From Alphaproteobacteria bacterium (GTDB lineage: Bacteria > Pseudomonadota > Gammaproteobacteria > Burkholderiales > Burkholderiaceae_C): a stretch of DNA of 64,000 bases. Shown piece after piece: positions 7,871 through 15,504 of this stretch (position 1 is the stretch's first letter; each line of letters begins with the position of its first letter). A program made the position numbers and the translations under genes. The notes under the pieces were generated by a model that worked only from the letters and a program-made list of their open reading frames with translations, was not told where the DNA came from and ran no database searches. The DNA is taken from NCBI GenBank assembly GCA_030054175.1, contig JASGCM010000003.1:1-64000 (forward strand). The letters are read 5' to 3'.

Positions 7871-9102
7871 CCTTGCGGCGAAAGATCCGCAAATGCTGAG
7901 CCATCCGATTCACGGGTGGCTTTCTGTCCTGTGAAGTCCTCCCAGCGCTTGACGATCACGTCCACGTACTTGGGGTCCATCTCCATGAGGCGCGCCTGGC
8001 GATTGGTTTTCTCGCAGGCAATGAGCGTGGTGCCGGAGCCGCCAAACAAGTCGATCACGATGTCGCGCGTCTTGGATGAGTTTTTAATCGCACGCTCAAC
8101 CAACTCCACCGGCTTCATCGTCGGGTGCAGGTCGTTGACATGGGGCTTTTTGTAGTTCCAGATGTCCGACTGGTCACGATCACCGCACCAGAAGTGTTTT
8201 GCGCCTTCCTTCCATCCGTAGAGGATGGGCTCGTACTGGCGCTGGTAGTCGGCGCGACCGAGCGTGAAAGTGTTCTTGGCCCAGATCACAAACGTGGACC
8301 ACTTGCCACCGGCATCCAGCCACGCCTTTTGTAAGGTGTGCAACTCAGAGGAGCTCATGCAAACGTAGCAGGCACCTTTGGTCACTACCAACAAGTTGAC
8401 GCAGGCGTCGTAGAGGAACTTGTAGAAGCCGTCTCCGAGCGCATCGTTCATGATGCGGCGGTCCTTGCCGCGCATCTTGTCTTTGGCGTTGTTGCCGTAG
8501 TCCACGTTGTAGGGTGGATCGGTGAAGGCCATGTCGGCGAGCTGACCGTTCATCAGGCGCTCGACATCGGAGAGCACAGTGGAGTCGCCGCACAGCAAAC
8601 GGTGCTGACCCAGGACCCACACATCGCCTGTTTTGGAGACAGGGTCAGCTGGCACATCGGGTACTGCATCGTCTTCGGTCAGACCCGTGGTGTCGCCGTC
8701 GCCATTGAGCAAGCGCTCGAGTTCTTCGTCACCAAAGCCCATCAGTTCCAGATTGAAGTCAGCCTCATCGAGTTCGGCAATCTCAAGCTTGAGCAACTCT
8801 TCGTCCCAGCCAGCGTTGGCAGCGATGCGGTTGTCGGCCAGGATGTAGGCTTTCTTTTGAATTGCGGTGAGGTGACCCAGTTCAATCACGGGCACTTGCG
8901 TCAGTGCAAGTTTGCGCGCGGCAGCCAAGCGGCCATGCCCTGCGATCACGCCTTTGTCGCCGTCGGTGAGGATCGGATTGGTGAAACCAAACTCAGCAAT
9001 GGATGCGGCAATCTGTGCCACCTGGTCTTCGCTGTGGGTGCGGGCGTTTCGCGCATACGGGATGAGCGAATCCACCGCGATCATTCGGATCTCGGGTGTC
9101 AT
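7816..9102 (-). CDS. ParB-like nuclease domain fused to DNA adenine/cytosine methyltransferase
   Basis: A 428-residue fusion. Residues 1 to about 120 are a ParB/Srx-like domain (the motif GVIAGHGRLAAARKL is typical). Residues from about 180 are a type II methyltransferase with DPPY near residue 194 and the AdoMet motif DLFGGSGTT near residue 352, so DPPY comes first as in beta-class enzymes. Such fusions are frequent in prophages and probably modify phage DNA against host restriction or change gene expression. No partner nuclease gene is adjacent, so it looks like an orphan enzyme. The 3' end overlaps the convergent DUF3489 gene. Confidence 0.92.
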   Translation of the reverse strand: MTPEIRMIAVDSLIPYARNARTHSEDQVAQIAASIAEFGFTNPILTDGDKGVIAGHGRLAAARKLALTQVPVIELGHLTAIQKKAYILADNRIAANAGWDEELLKLEIAELDEADFNLELMGFGDEELERLLNGDGDTTGLTEDDAVPDVPADPVSKTGDVWVLGQHRLLCGDSTVLSDVERLMNGQLADMAFTDPPYNVDYGNNAKDKMRGKDRRIMNDALGDGFYKFLYDACVNLLVVTKGACYVCMSSSELHTLQKAWLDAGGKWSTFVIWAKNTFTLGRADYQRQYEPILYGWKEGAKHFWCGDRDQSDIWNYKKPHVNDLHPTMKPVELVERAIKNSSKTRDIVIDLFGGSGTTLIACEKTNRQARLMEMDPKYVDVIVKRWEDFTGQKATRESDGSAFADLSPQGQSVLDDAVGSELEGETL

Positions 9103-9189
9103 AGGGAAGCTTTCGGGTTGGTGCGCGGCGTGCAGGTCAACCAGCGAGGGCTGCTTTCAAGCGCGATAGATGCGGGGAAGTGAAGACCC

Positions 9190-9226
9190 AAACAAAACGC
9201 CCACAAGGCGGGAACCGTGTGGGCGT
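9190..9226 (-). terminator. Hairpin with T-run downstream of higA
   Basis: ACGCCCACA at 9197-9205 pairs with TGTGGGCGT at 9218-9226. On the minus strand the stem is followed by TTTTGTTT, so it fits a rho-independent terminator for the higBA transcript. It lies between higA and the methyltransferase gene, and downstream of a possible promoter at 9246-9275, so it might instead act as an attenuator for the methyltransferase gene. Confidence 0.65.
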
Positions 9227-9245
9227 AATTTGAGTGATTAGCAGA

Positions 9246-9275
9246 ATGCTACCGCTTCGATATATACCCCGTCAA
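9246..9275 (-). promoter_or_regulatory. Possible promoter for the methyltransferase gene
   Basis: On the minus strand TTGACG (9275-9270) and TAGCAT (9251-9246) are 18 bp apart. The -35 box is good and the -10 box moderate. A transcript from here would pass the hairpin at 9190-9226 before reaching the gene. Confidence 0.4.
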
Positions 9276-9298
9276 GGGGTTTTCGTACGATTTATAAA

Positions 9299-9607
9299 TC
9301 AGGCCATCGCCACGGACTCAAGTCGTTTCATCTGACCCAGTTCATCGTGCAGTTTGGCCTCCGCTTGCCACAGGTCAAACTTGGTCTGCATGTCCAGCCA
9401 GAGTTGTGCGCCATTGCCAAGCAGCGTTCCAAGACGCAGCGCCATCTCGGCTGATACGCCGCTGCGTTCGGCCAGCACCGAGTGCAAGGTCTGGCGGGAA
9501 ACGCCCAAGCTACGAGCGAAGGCGCTGACGGACATGCCCGGCAAGCTGGGCAACACATCTTCCCGAAGGATGGCTCCGGGATGGGTCGGTACACGTTTAC
9601 GCATCAT
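9299..9607 (-). CDS. higA: HigA-type antitoxin (XRE family)
   Basis: A 102-residue HTH antitoxin. It begins with the typical THPGAILREDVL pattern of HigA/VapI proteins, followed by the helix-turn-helix VSAFARSLGVSRQTLHSVL and a C-terminal part (AQLWLDMQTKFDLW) that is conserved in the family. It lies six bases downstream of the toxin gene, the reversed gene order (toxin first) that characterises higBA. HigA neutralises HigB and represses the shared promoter. A second Met two codons in could be the start. Confidence 0.93.
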   Translation of the reverse strand: MMRKRVPTHPGAILREDVLPSLPGMSVSAFARSLGVSRQTLHSVLAERSGVSAEMALRLGTLLGNGAQLWLDMQTKFDLWQAEAKLHDELGQMKRLESVAMA

Positions 9608-9613
9608 TCACTC

Positions 9614-9889
9614 CTAGTGATAATTCTCAAAATCAAGCTTGACGGCGTTCTCACCCTGCCACTCAAAGGTGATGCACCACGGACCGTTGACATGCACGCT
9701 GTAGCGCTTTGGTTTGCCCTGCAGTCCATGAAAATCAAAACCTGGAACATTCAAAGCCTCTGGCGTCTTGGCAATGTCAATGGCATCGAGCCGACGAAGC
9801 GCCCGCTCAGCCAAGGCCTTTTGCAGCTTAGCGCTGGTGCCTTTCTCAAAAAGCTCCTGAAGTCCTTTGTGCTTGAACGACTCAATCAT
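9614..9889 (-). CDS. higB: HigB-type toxin (RelE/ParE-like killer protein)
   Basis: A 91-residue toxin whose family cuts mRNA on the ribosome. It begins MIESFKHKGLQELFEKG and ends with the conserved NGPWCITFEW and a short basic-acidic tail, both hallmarks of the plasmid maintenance killer family. The length is normal. The ATG at 9889 falls almost at the predicted transcription start of the promoter at 9897-9925, so the message may have a very short leader or none. It probably stabilises the prophage. Confidence 0.92.
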   Translation of the reverse strand: MIESFKHKGLQELFEKGTSAKLQKALAERALRRLDAIDIAKTPEALNVPGFDFHGLQGKPKRYSVHVNGPWCITFEWQGENAVKLDFENYH

Positions 9890-9896
9890 GGATAAA

Positions 9897-9925
9897 AGTG
9901 TAAAGGATTTATTTACACCTTGCAA
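9897..9925 (-). promoter_or_regulatory. higBA promoter with overlapping operator
   Basis: On the minus strand TTGCAA (9925-9920) and TACACT (9902-9897) are 17 bp apart. A perfect inverted repeat, GTGTAAA at 9898-9904 and TTTACAC at 9912-9918, covers the -10 box and spacer. This is the expected arrangement for autorepression by HigA. Confidence 0.7.
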
Positions 9926-9934
9926 GGAGGTTGT

Positions 9935-10456
9935 TTACCGGGCGTAGCCGTAGTGAACAGCCAACACCCCTAAAGCGCCAACCAAAATGCCCTTAGCCTC
10001 GTACTGATTGAGCGTGCGTCCGTTCCACCCCTCTTGGGCAGACCACTCCCTCACGCTCTGACCCAAACCCGCCACATGCCAGACCGCGCAGCCGCCGGGA
10101 CTGCCGATGCCACCCACCGCATCGAGCGCCTCGCCCAGGCGCTTTCTGGCCCAGGCACAGCGCTCAGTCATCGTGTCCTGCCAATGACCGCCGGGGATGC
10201 GATCAAGCGGCGGTGAGCCCGCAGAACTTAGCTGCGCAAAGACAAAGGTGCGAGAGAAATCCTGACCCGCGTCGTGCATCTGCGCCGTGATCGCGCCGTT
10301 GCGCATTAAAAGCCCGAGCGAGTCCACGGTCCGGAAATGCTCGGTGCGGTAGCTGGTGCCCTCTTCTGCCTCGCTCACCCACTCACCAACCCGACCGCCG
10401 GGCAGACTCACCAGAGCGCCATGGGTCAGTGGCTGTGCGACTTGCTTTTTAGCCAT
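9935..10456 (-). CDS. Conserved phage protein of unknown function
   Basis: A 173-residue protein that I cannot assign. After a basic start (MAKKQVAQ) it has a compact C-terminal helical domain ending ILVGALGVLAVHYG. No metal site or membrane segment is evident, although the last hydrophobic stretch is long. The ATG at 10456 overlaps the last eight bases of the resolvase gene, which points to coupling. Position at the end of the replication operon suggests an accessory or late-regulation role, which is inference. Confidence 0.6.
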   Translation of the reverse strand: MAKKQVAQPLTHGALVSLPGGRVGEWVSEAEEGTSYRTEHFRTVDSLGLLMRNGAITAQMHDAGQDFSRTFVFAQLSSAGSPPLDRIPGGHWQDTMTERCAWARKRLGEALDAVGGIGSPGGCAVWHVAGLGQSVREWSAQEGWNGRTLNQYEAKGILVGALGVLAVHYGYAR

Positions 10457-10973
10457 GGCGCACCTCCTTGCCCAAGGCGGGATCCGCACCCTGCGCCAGC
10501 GCCCAGTGCAAGAGCGCAAGAGCATCCGCTTCGTTGTCGTCGGTGACCGGGTGGCCCAACGCCTTCATGGCCGCAATCACCTCAGCCTTGCCCGCATTTC
10601 CCTTGCCGGTGGCATGGCGTTTGATGGTGCCCACGGGCACGCCCTGGTACGGGATCTGGTGGTGCTCGCACCAGGCGGTCAGCGTGGCCAGCAGGCCGCC
10701 GTAGACGTGCGCGGCGTCTACGCCGAGGTGACGGCGCACCTCCTCAAAGTAAATGGCTCCAATGCCCGCTAAATTGGTCTGTGAGCCAGTCTGTGATCCG
10801 CTCAAGGCCAGCATGTCAGCGAGCCACCGCCCAAAGCGCAGGTAGCGCATGCCACCGCCCTCAAAGCGCTGGGACTTGAAGCTCACAAAGCCATGCGCCA
10901 CAGGGCCGTTGGCCGAGCGCAATGCCCAGCCGGTGGTGGTGCCCAGGTCGAGGGCAAGAATCGTTGAAGTCAT
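10449..10973 (-). CDS. RuvC-like Holliday junction resolvase / RNase H-fold nuclease
   Basis: A 174-residue protein with the RuvC-like fold: the first acidic residue in ILALDLGTTTGWA (Asp9), a Glu pair in IYFEEVRRH, and a C-terminal Asp in DNEADALALLHWAL. The Lys-rich TIKRHATGKGNAGK segment matches phage RuvC-type nucleases. It would resolve branched DNA made during phage replication and before packaging. The start at 10973 was taken because the catalytic strand follows directly. A 13-bp inverted repeat lies just upstream. Confidence 0.85.
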   Translation of the reverse strand: MTSTILALDLGTTTGWALRSANGPVAHGFVSFKSQRFEGGGMRYLRFGRWLADMLALSGSQTGSQTNLAGIGAIYFEEVRRHLGVDAAHVYGGLLATLTAWCEHHQIPYQGVPVGTIKRHATGKGNAGKAEVIAAMKALGHPVTDDNEADALALLHWALAQGADPALGKEVRHG

Positions 10974-10996
10974 GGTCACGGTCCCTTTCTTTGACG

Positions 10997-11105
10997 GGAC
11001 TGACGGATCGGACGGGTTCTGTCGAAACTGCCCATGAGGCGCGCGCGTATGCGCGTATAGGGGGTTACGAGGAACTGCGTCAGATCCGTCAGTCCGATGT
11101 ATTGA
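10997..11105. repeat. 13-bp inverted repeat enclosing an alternating GC/GT tract
   Basis: GGACTGACGGATC at 10997-11009 is the exact reverse complement of GATCCGTCAGTCC at 11093-11105. The loop holds 21 bases of strict purine-pyrimidine alternation at 11039-11059, which favours Z-DNA. The structure fills the gap between the primase-helicase and the resolvase genes and could extrude as a cruciform or act as a regulatory stem. Confidence 0.6.
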
Positions 11106-11114
11106 CATAGGCTT

Positions 11115-13397
11115 TCAGTTGTCCGAGTACGGGGTGTAGCTGGGTACCGTCGGGTGCTTGAGACCCAATCCGCGAAACCCTCTCAACCCAGTTGTGTTGC
11201 GCCATTTCTCGATCCCACGGGTGAGCAGGAGATCCGAGAAGCGCTTCTGCGAGCCGATGAATTCGCCTGCCGAATCGGCCCATTGCTTCCAGTCGGTAAA
11301 GAGCTCGGCAGTGAGTGACTTCGCATTGGGTTCGCTCACGCAGCGCTCCTCCAACCAACGCCCGAGGGCATCCTCGGCCTCGAAGTACTCCTCGGTGGCA
11401 TCGAGAACCTGCTTGGGTGGATCCAGCCTGCCAATGCGCTGCCACTCCAGGCATCCCTGAACCGCCCATGCGAGGATGCCGTCGCGCTCAGCCAGAAGTT
11501 TTTGTTGCAGGTGCTTGTCGCGCTTCTCAGGCGGTACCGTGATCGTGAAAGGGATCAGGTGCAGGCGGCGCTTCATGGCCTCGTCGATATTGCGGATCGC
11601 CGGCTTGTGGTTTCCTGCCACGAAGAGCTTGAACTGCGGGAAAAACTCGAAGAAGTCCTGACGCATGAAGCGCGCGGCGATCTTGTCGCCACCAGTCAGG
11701 TTCTTGACTTTGGACTCTGCCCAGCGCCGTCCCTGTTCGGTTTCGATGGCTGCCACAAAGCGCGCGCCACGCAACCCGGCCATATCGGTGGGGTGCCGGT
11801 CTGTGCGGGTCTCCATGAAGGTGTCCATCGGCGCATTGGTCGCGTAATCCCCGAGGATCGTGGCCAAGGTGTTCACGAACACCGACTTGCCGTTGGCACC
11901 GGTGCCGTAGAGGAAGAACAAGGCGTGCTCGCGGGTCGATCCAGTCAGCGCATAGCCGACCATGCGCTGCAGGTAGGCCTGCAGTTCCTTGTCGCCGCCC
12001 GTCACCTCATCGAGAAATTGCAGCCAGATCGGGCACTCCCCGCCAGGCGTCGCCGTGGTGATCTTGGTCATCCTGTCGGCCCGGTCATGCGCACGCTTTC
12101 GACCTGACCGGAGGTCAGTCACGCCACCCGGCGTATTGAGCAGCCAAGGATCGGCGTCCCACTCGTCGGTCGTCGCCGCATGCCTGCGGTCAGCTCGGGC
12201 CAGCCGCTCAACGCCGCTTACCGTACTGGCGCTTGCCAGCTTGGCTGCAACCTTTGGATTGGCGGCCTTCAGTGCGGCGTGACGACAGACGCTGCGGATC
12301 AGATCTGTCGCCGCAAGCGTGTCCTCGGTACGCCAGCGACAGCCGTCCCAGACCAGCCATCGACCCCAGGTGGCGACGTAACGCCAGTCCCGGTGAAAGC
12401 GGCGCGTGAAGGCCAGCGCCAGTGCATCTTCCGTACCCCAGACCGACTCGTCGGTACTCGCCACAGGTTCATCGTCGGCGGTGACGTCGTGCATCTGCAG
12501 ACGTGGGCCGTGGGCTAGGAAGGCGCCTACGTCGAACCCTTCTACGATGGCATCCGCCGCATCCCATCCCTCCGCAGCCTCCTCCGGCGGATAGAGGATG
12601 TGGCAGGTCCGCGCACCGGCTGACAAGATGGCCTGAGCCGCCTGCGCCGCGTACTCCCAGCCCGGTTTGTCGCGGTCAGGCCAAATGAGGACAGCCTTAC
12701 CCGCAAGCGGCGTCCAGTCGGTCTTTTCAACCGGAGCATTGGCGCCATGCATCGCGGTAGTGGCGACGATGCCGGCGTCGATGAGCGCCTGCGCACACTT
12801 TTCACCCTCGACCAATACCACCTGGCTGGTGCCCACCAGTCCAGGCTGGTTGTAAAGCGGTCGCGGGTCAGGCGGGGCCATCTTGCGACGCTTCGCATCC
12901 CATGGTCGGAACTCCTTTTTCCGCCCCTGGGGGTCGTAGCGATACACGACAGCAATCAGACTGCCAGCCGCATCCAGGTAATCCCACTTGGCAGTCGCAG
13001 GCCCAAGATCGTCGACCGGCGCTTCCTTCCGACTCTTGCGTGTGGGCGTTGGCGGTGCACGTCCAACCAGGTCAGCAGCCGCATCCAGTACCCGTGGGAA
13101 GTCTGCGTGGACGTCAACGCCGCCGTGAGCTGCGATCAGGTCAAAGATGTCACCACCGTCCCCTGTGGCGCGATCGGTCCAGAGGCCCGCCTTCTCGCCT
13201 TCAAGAACAACCTCCAGACTGTCACCGGGACTGCCCAGTACATCACCGATCAGGAATTTGCCGCGCCGCTTCTTGCCGGCGGGGAACATCGAAAACAGGA
13301 CCGACTCCAGCCGTGAAATCAGGTCAGACCGAATCTGGTCTCGCTGAGCCTGTCGATCGACGTCTGACGATATAGGGGTGTCATTGAAGTCAATCAT
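11115..13397 (-). CDS. Phage primase-helicase (Toprim plus D5/SF3 helicase)
   Basis: A 760-residue replication protein. The N-terminal part has a Toprim-like region with VVLVEGEKCAQAL (about residue 198) and the Asp-x-Asp of WPDRDKPG. The C-terminal part has the D5 N domain and an SF3 helicase with Walker A FLYGTGANGKS (about residue 499), a sensor with KLFVAGNHKP and the arginine finger area MKRRLHLIPF. It would prime and unwind the phage origin. It overlaps the HTH gene upstream by four bases. Length and layout match phage/plasmid P4-type primases without the zinc domain. Confidence 0.93.
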   Translation of the reverse strand: MIDFNDTPISSDVDRQAQRDQIRSDLISRLESVLFSMFPAGKKRRGKFLIGDVLGSPGDSLEVVLEGEKAGLWTDRATGDGGDIFDLIAAHGGVDVHADFPRVLDAAADLVGRAPPTPTRKSRKEAPVDDLGPATAKWDYLDAAGSLIAVVYRYDPQGRKKEFRPWDAKRRKMAPPDPRPLYNQPGLVGTSQVVLVEGEKCAQALIDAGIVATTAMHGANAPVEKTDWTPLAGKAVLIWPDRDKPGWEYAAQAAQAILSAGARTCHILYPPEEAAEGWDAADAIVEGFDVGAFLAHGPRLQMHDVTADDEPVASTDESVWGTEDALALAFTRRFHRDWRYVATWGRWLVWDGCRWRTEDTLAATDLIRSVCRHAALKAANPKVAAKLASASTVSGVERLARADRRHAATTDEWDADPWLLNTPGGVTDLRSGRKRAHDRADRMTKITTATPGGECPIWLQFLDEVTGGDKELQAYLQRMVGYALTGSTREHALFFLYGTGANGKSVFVNTLATILGDYATNAPMDTFMETRTDRHPTDMAGLRGARFVAAIETEQGRRWAESKVKNLTGGDKIAARFMRQDFFEFFPQFKLFVAGNHKPAIRNIDEAMKRRLHLIPFTITVPPEKRDKHLQQKLLAERDGILAWAVQGCLEWQRIGRLDPPKQVLDATEEYFEAEDALGRWLEERCVSEPNAKSLTAELFTDWKQWADSAGEFIGSQKRFSDLLLTRGIEKWRNTTGLRGFRGLGLKHPTVPSYTPYSDN

Positions 13398-13636
13398 GCT
13401 GACTCCCCACCGTCAGATTCGCTCCGATGCAGAACGGCAGAGCTTTGCGTCGCCCACACCGAGAGTTCTGACAGCCGATACCGGACCAGCCCTCCCATCA
13501 GGTAATGGGGGATCCGGTACTTTGTTCGCATGGCGTGGTCGGCGAACCAGTAGTACGGAAGGCGTAAAGCGGCAGCCGCCTGCTTGGCATCAATCATCGG
13601 CTCCACTTGTTCAATGGGCACTTTCTTGCTGTTCAT
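13394..13636 (-). CDS. Small AlpA/excisionase-like DNA-binding protein
   Basis: An 80-residue protein. MIDAKQAAAALRLPYYWFADH looks like the helix-turn-helix of MerR/AlpA-type regulators, followed by RIPHYLMGGLVRYRLSELSVWA, the usual wing that ends in a Trp. It overlaps both neighbours by four bases, so it is part of the replication operon. It may regulate the operon or help the initiator bind; no direct evidence separates these. Confidence 0.65.
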   Translation of the reverse strand: MNSKKVPIEQVEPMIDAKQAAAALRLPYYWFADHAMRTKYRIPHYLMGGLVRYRLSELSVWATQSSAVLHRSESDGGESA

Positions 13637-14370
13637 GGCTCAGCCCTCCAGCACCAGTCCTGCCACGAGCACATCCGGCATTCGAAATGGGTGGAGTCGT
13701 GATACGCCCGAGGCAGCAGCTCACCGGCATCGGTAGCCGAGATCACCTTGATCGCCCGGTCCGACATGCGCTGGGCAAGTGCAGCATCGAACGGCACGAG
13801 CTCCGTGTAGATCTCCATCGTGTCGGCGTTGATCGCTGTGAAGATCGCCGGATGTTCGTGCAGCTGCAGGTAAGCCTGGTAGAGCACTACCTGCGCGTGG
13901 TAGACCGGTTTGGAGACCGCGAGCTTGTTCTTCTCCAGGTCCCGCCATGACTTGGAGCCGAGGCACTTGCACTCCCAGAGCGCGGGATACGCAAAGCCAT
14001 CCGGCCCGCCGACCATCACACCGTCGATATGGCCCTGAAGCCTTCCATCGATCGCCGAGAAGCCGAACTGCTCTCCGTTGGCTTTGCGCGTGCGCAGGTC
14101 GAACCCGCCAGCCCGCAGCCACGCGACCATGCAGTCTTCCATCACGTGGCCACGCTCGAAGATCCGCAGGATCCGGCCGTCGGTCTCGCGACCTGGGTCG
14201 ACCGGCGCCCTGGCGAACTCGTATTGCAGTGCGCGCTCGCAGGACACCCCAAGCCGGGAGGCGCCGAGGTATTCCCGGGGTGATTGCGACGATCGCATCC
14301 GTTGCAGGCCGGCATCGACCAGCGAGGTGACCTGGCCCGGGATGCTTGTTGAGGAGTTGAAGTCGATCAT
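13633..14370 (-). CDS. Cas4/RecB-like PD-(D/E)XK nuclease with Fe-S-type cysteines
   Basis: A 245-residue nuclease of the Cas4/AddB exonuclease group. The active-site strand is GHIDGVMVG with the following ALWECKCLG (Asp then Glu-x-Lys). One Cys near the N-terminus (LGVSCERAL) and three at the C-terminus (FECRMCSWQDWC) have the spacing of the Cas4-AddB iron-sulfur cluster. It lies next to the SSB-like and Sak4-like genes, so it probably resects DNA ends for phage recombination. There are no CRISPR genes nearby. Start at 14370 (MIDF) was chosen because an upstream ATG lacks a ribosome site. Confidence 0.85.
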   Translation of the reverse strand: MIDFNSSTSIPGQVTSLVDAGLQRMRSSQSPREYLGASRLGVSCERALQYEFARAPVDPGRETDGRILRIFERGHVMEDCMVAWLRAGGFDLRTRKANGEQFGFSAIDGRLQGHIDGVMVGGPDGFAYPALWECKCLGSKSWRDLEKNKLAVSKPVYHAQVVLYQAYLQLHEHPAIFTAINADTMEIYTELVPFDAALAQRMSDRAIKVISATDAGELLPRAYHDSTHFECRMCSWQDWCWRAEP

Positions 14371-14855
14371 CGCTTCGCCCCCTTGCCGTCTTCCCATGGC
14401 AGGTCGTCCTCCAGATCGGCGAACGGGTTGTCCATGGGATCCGCCGTTGGCGCCATGCCGCGCACCGGCGGAAACTTGGTCGTCTCATGGTGCTCGACCA
14501 TCGCCTCGGTGTAGCAGGTGACGATGGCGTCGACCACCTGCAGCGCCTCGGCTTCGGAGTAGTGCCCCAGGGGCTTATCGAACCCGATTTCACTGGCCGC
14601 ATCGCCAAAGGACTTGAGGCACTTCCTCACGGCGCCCAGTTCGATGTCAGACGGATCGATCATGGCAACCTCCGTCTTGTCCTTGACGCCGTCCATGACC
14701 CGCGTCCAGTTGCCGTAGAGCGCGTGGAACGCATCCTGGCACCGGCGCGAGCAGAACACCCAGTCGATGGGGTAACGCCGCGGGTGGCCGATGCCATGAC
14801 GGTTGTCCGTATGGCCATACCCGCGCGCCTGTCGTGTGCAGACCCAGCATTTCAC
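14367..14855 (-). CDS. DUF6511-like zinc-finger protein
   Basis: A 162-residue protein starting with GTG, which has GAGGGG five bases upstream; the nearby ATG is out of frame. The first 45 residues carry MKCWVCTRQARGYGH and later WVFCSRRCQDAFH, two CxxC-type pairs that form a treble-clef-like zinc site as in DUF6511. The C-terminal half is acidic. It overlaps the nuclease gene downstream by four bases. Function is unknown; the context suggests a DNA-processing partner. Confidence 0.75.
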   Translation of the reverse strand: MKCWVCTRQARGYGHTDNRHGIGHPRRYPIDWVFCSRRCQDAFHALYGNWTRVMDGVKDKTEVAMIDPSDIELGAVRKCLKSFGDAASEIGFDKPLGHYSEAEALQVVDAIVTCYTEAMVEHHETTKFPPVRGMAPTADPMDNPFADLEDDLPWEDGKGAKR

Positions 14856-14864
14856 CTATCCCCC

Positions 14865-15500
14865 TCACTGAGCCCAGGCCGGTTTCCCGGGCGCTGTGGG
14901 GCGCTGTGCGGGCGCCACTGCCGGAGGTGCGGCCGTGGAGACCTGCGGGGCGAATGACGCTGCCGTAGGGCGCGTGGGAGCGCCAGTGGCGCCCGATGCG
15001 CTGGTGCCCCGCGCATAATCGGGATGGTCCGGCTCGACCGCGAGCTTCACGACGTTCTTCAGCTCGCCGCGGCCGTCCTTCTCGACGTCGATGCGTGCGA
15101 CAAACTCGAGCCCATCTAGCTCATGAAAGCCGGCAATGCGGCGGGCGGCTGCGGCCTGCGGCGAGTTGTCCTGCGGCCGGATGTTTCGGGCGCTATTGAG
15201 CGCGGCCCGCACGAAGGTGCGACCCATACTCCCCCAGTTCGGACCCTTGGGGCTGTGAAGGCCAATGTTTGACCACATCTTGCGACGGGCGAATTCGCCC
15301 TCGAGGATCACAAATTCGCAGGACAGGTAGACCGAGCCGGTCTCGAAGCTCTGCGTTGCGTAGCCGCCGCTCCAGCCCTGCGCCGGGTCGTCAAAGCCAC
15401 CGGGTTTGATGGTCATGCGGACACGAGCGACCGTGCCCTTGGGAATCAGATCGAAAGATTGCTGCTGTTCGGCATCGTTGAAATCGTTCCAGGCGGACAT
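14865..15500 (-). CDS. SSB-like protein of phage recombination module (DUF669-like)
   Basis: A 211-residue protein. The N-terminal 140 residues form a beta-rich domain (GTVARVRMTIKPGG, SVYLSCEFVILEGEFARRKMW) and the C-terminal 60 residues are low complexity, rich in Ala, Pro and Thr, ending in a Trp. This layout resembles phage single-strand DNA-binding proteins found beside Sak4-type annealing or recombination ATPases. The gene starts four bases after the Sak4-like gene ends. The exact family is inferred from pattern and context. Confidence 0.65.
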   Translation of the reverse strand: MSAWNDFNDAEQQQSFDLIPKGTVARVRMTIKPGGFDDPAQGWSGGYATQSFETGSVYLSCEFVILEGEFARRKMWSNIGLHSPKGPNWGSMGRTFVRAALNSARNIRPQDNSPQAAAARRIAGFHELDGLEFVARIDVEKDGRGELKNVVKLAVEPDHPDYARGTSASGATGAPTRPTAASFAPQVSTAAPPAVAPAQRPTAPGKPAWAQ

Positions 15501-15504
15501 GGGG

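Noticed and set aside
8338-9183. 281-residue plus-strand frame antisense to the methyltransferase gene
   Set aside because: The methyltransferase and ParB motifs are on the minus strand; no ribosome site or family pattern is seen in the antisense frame.
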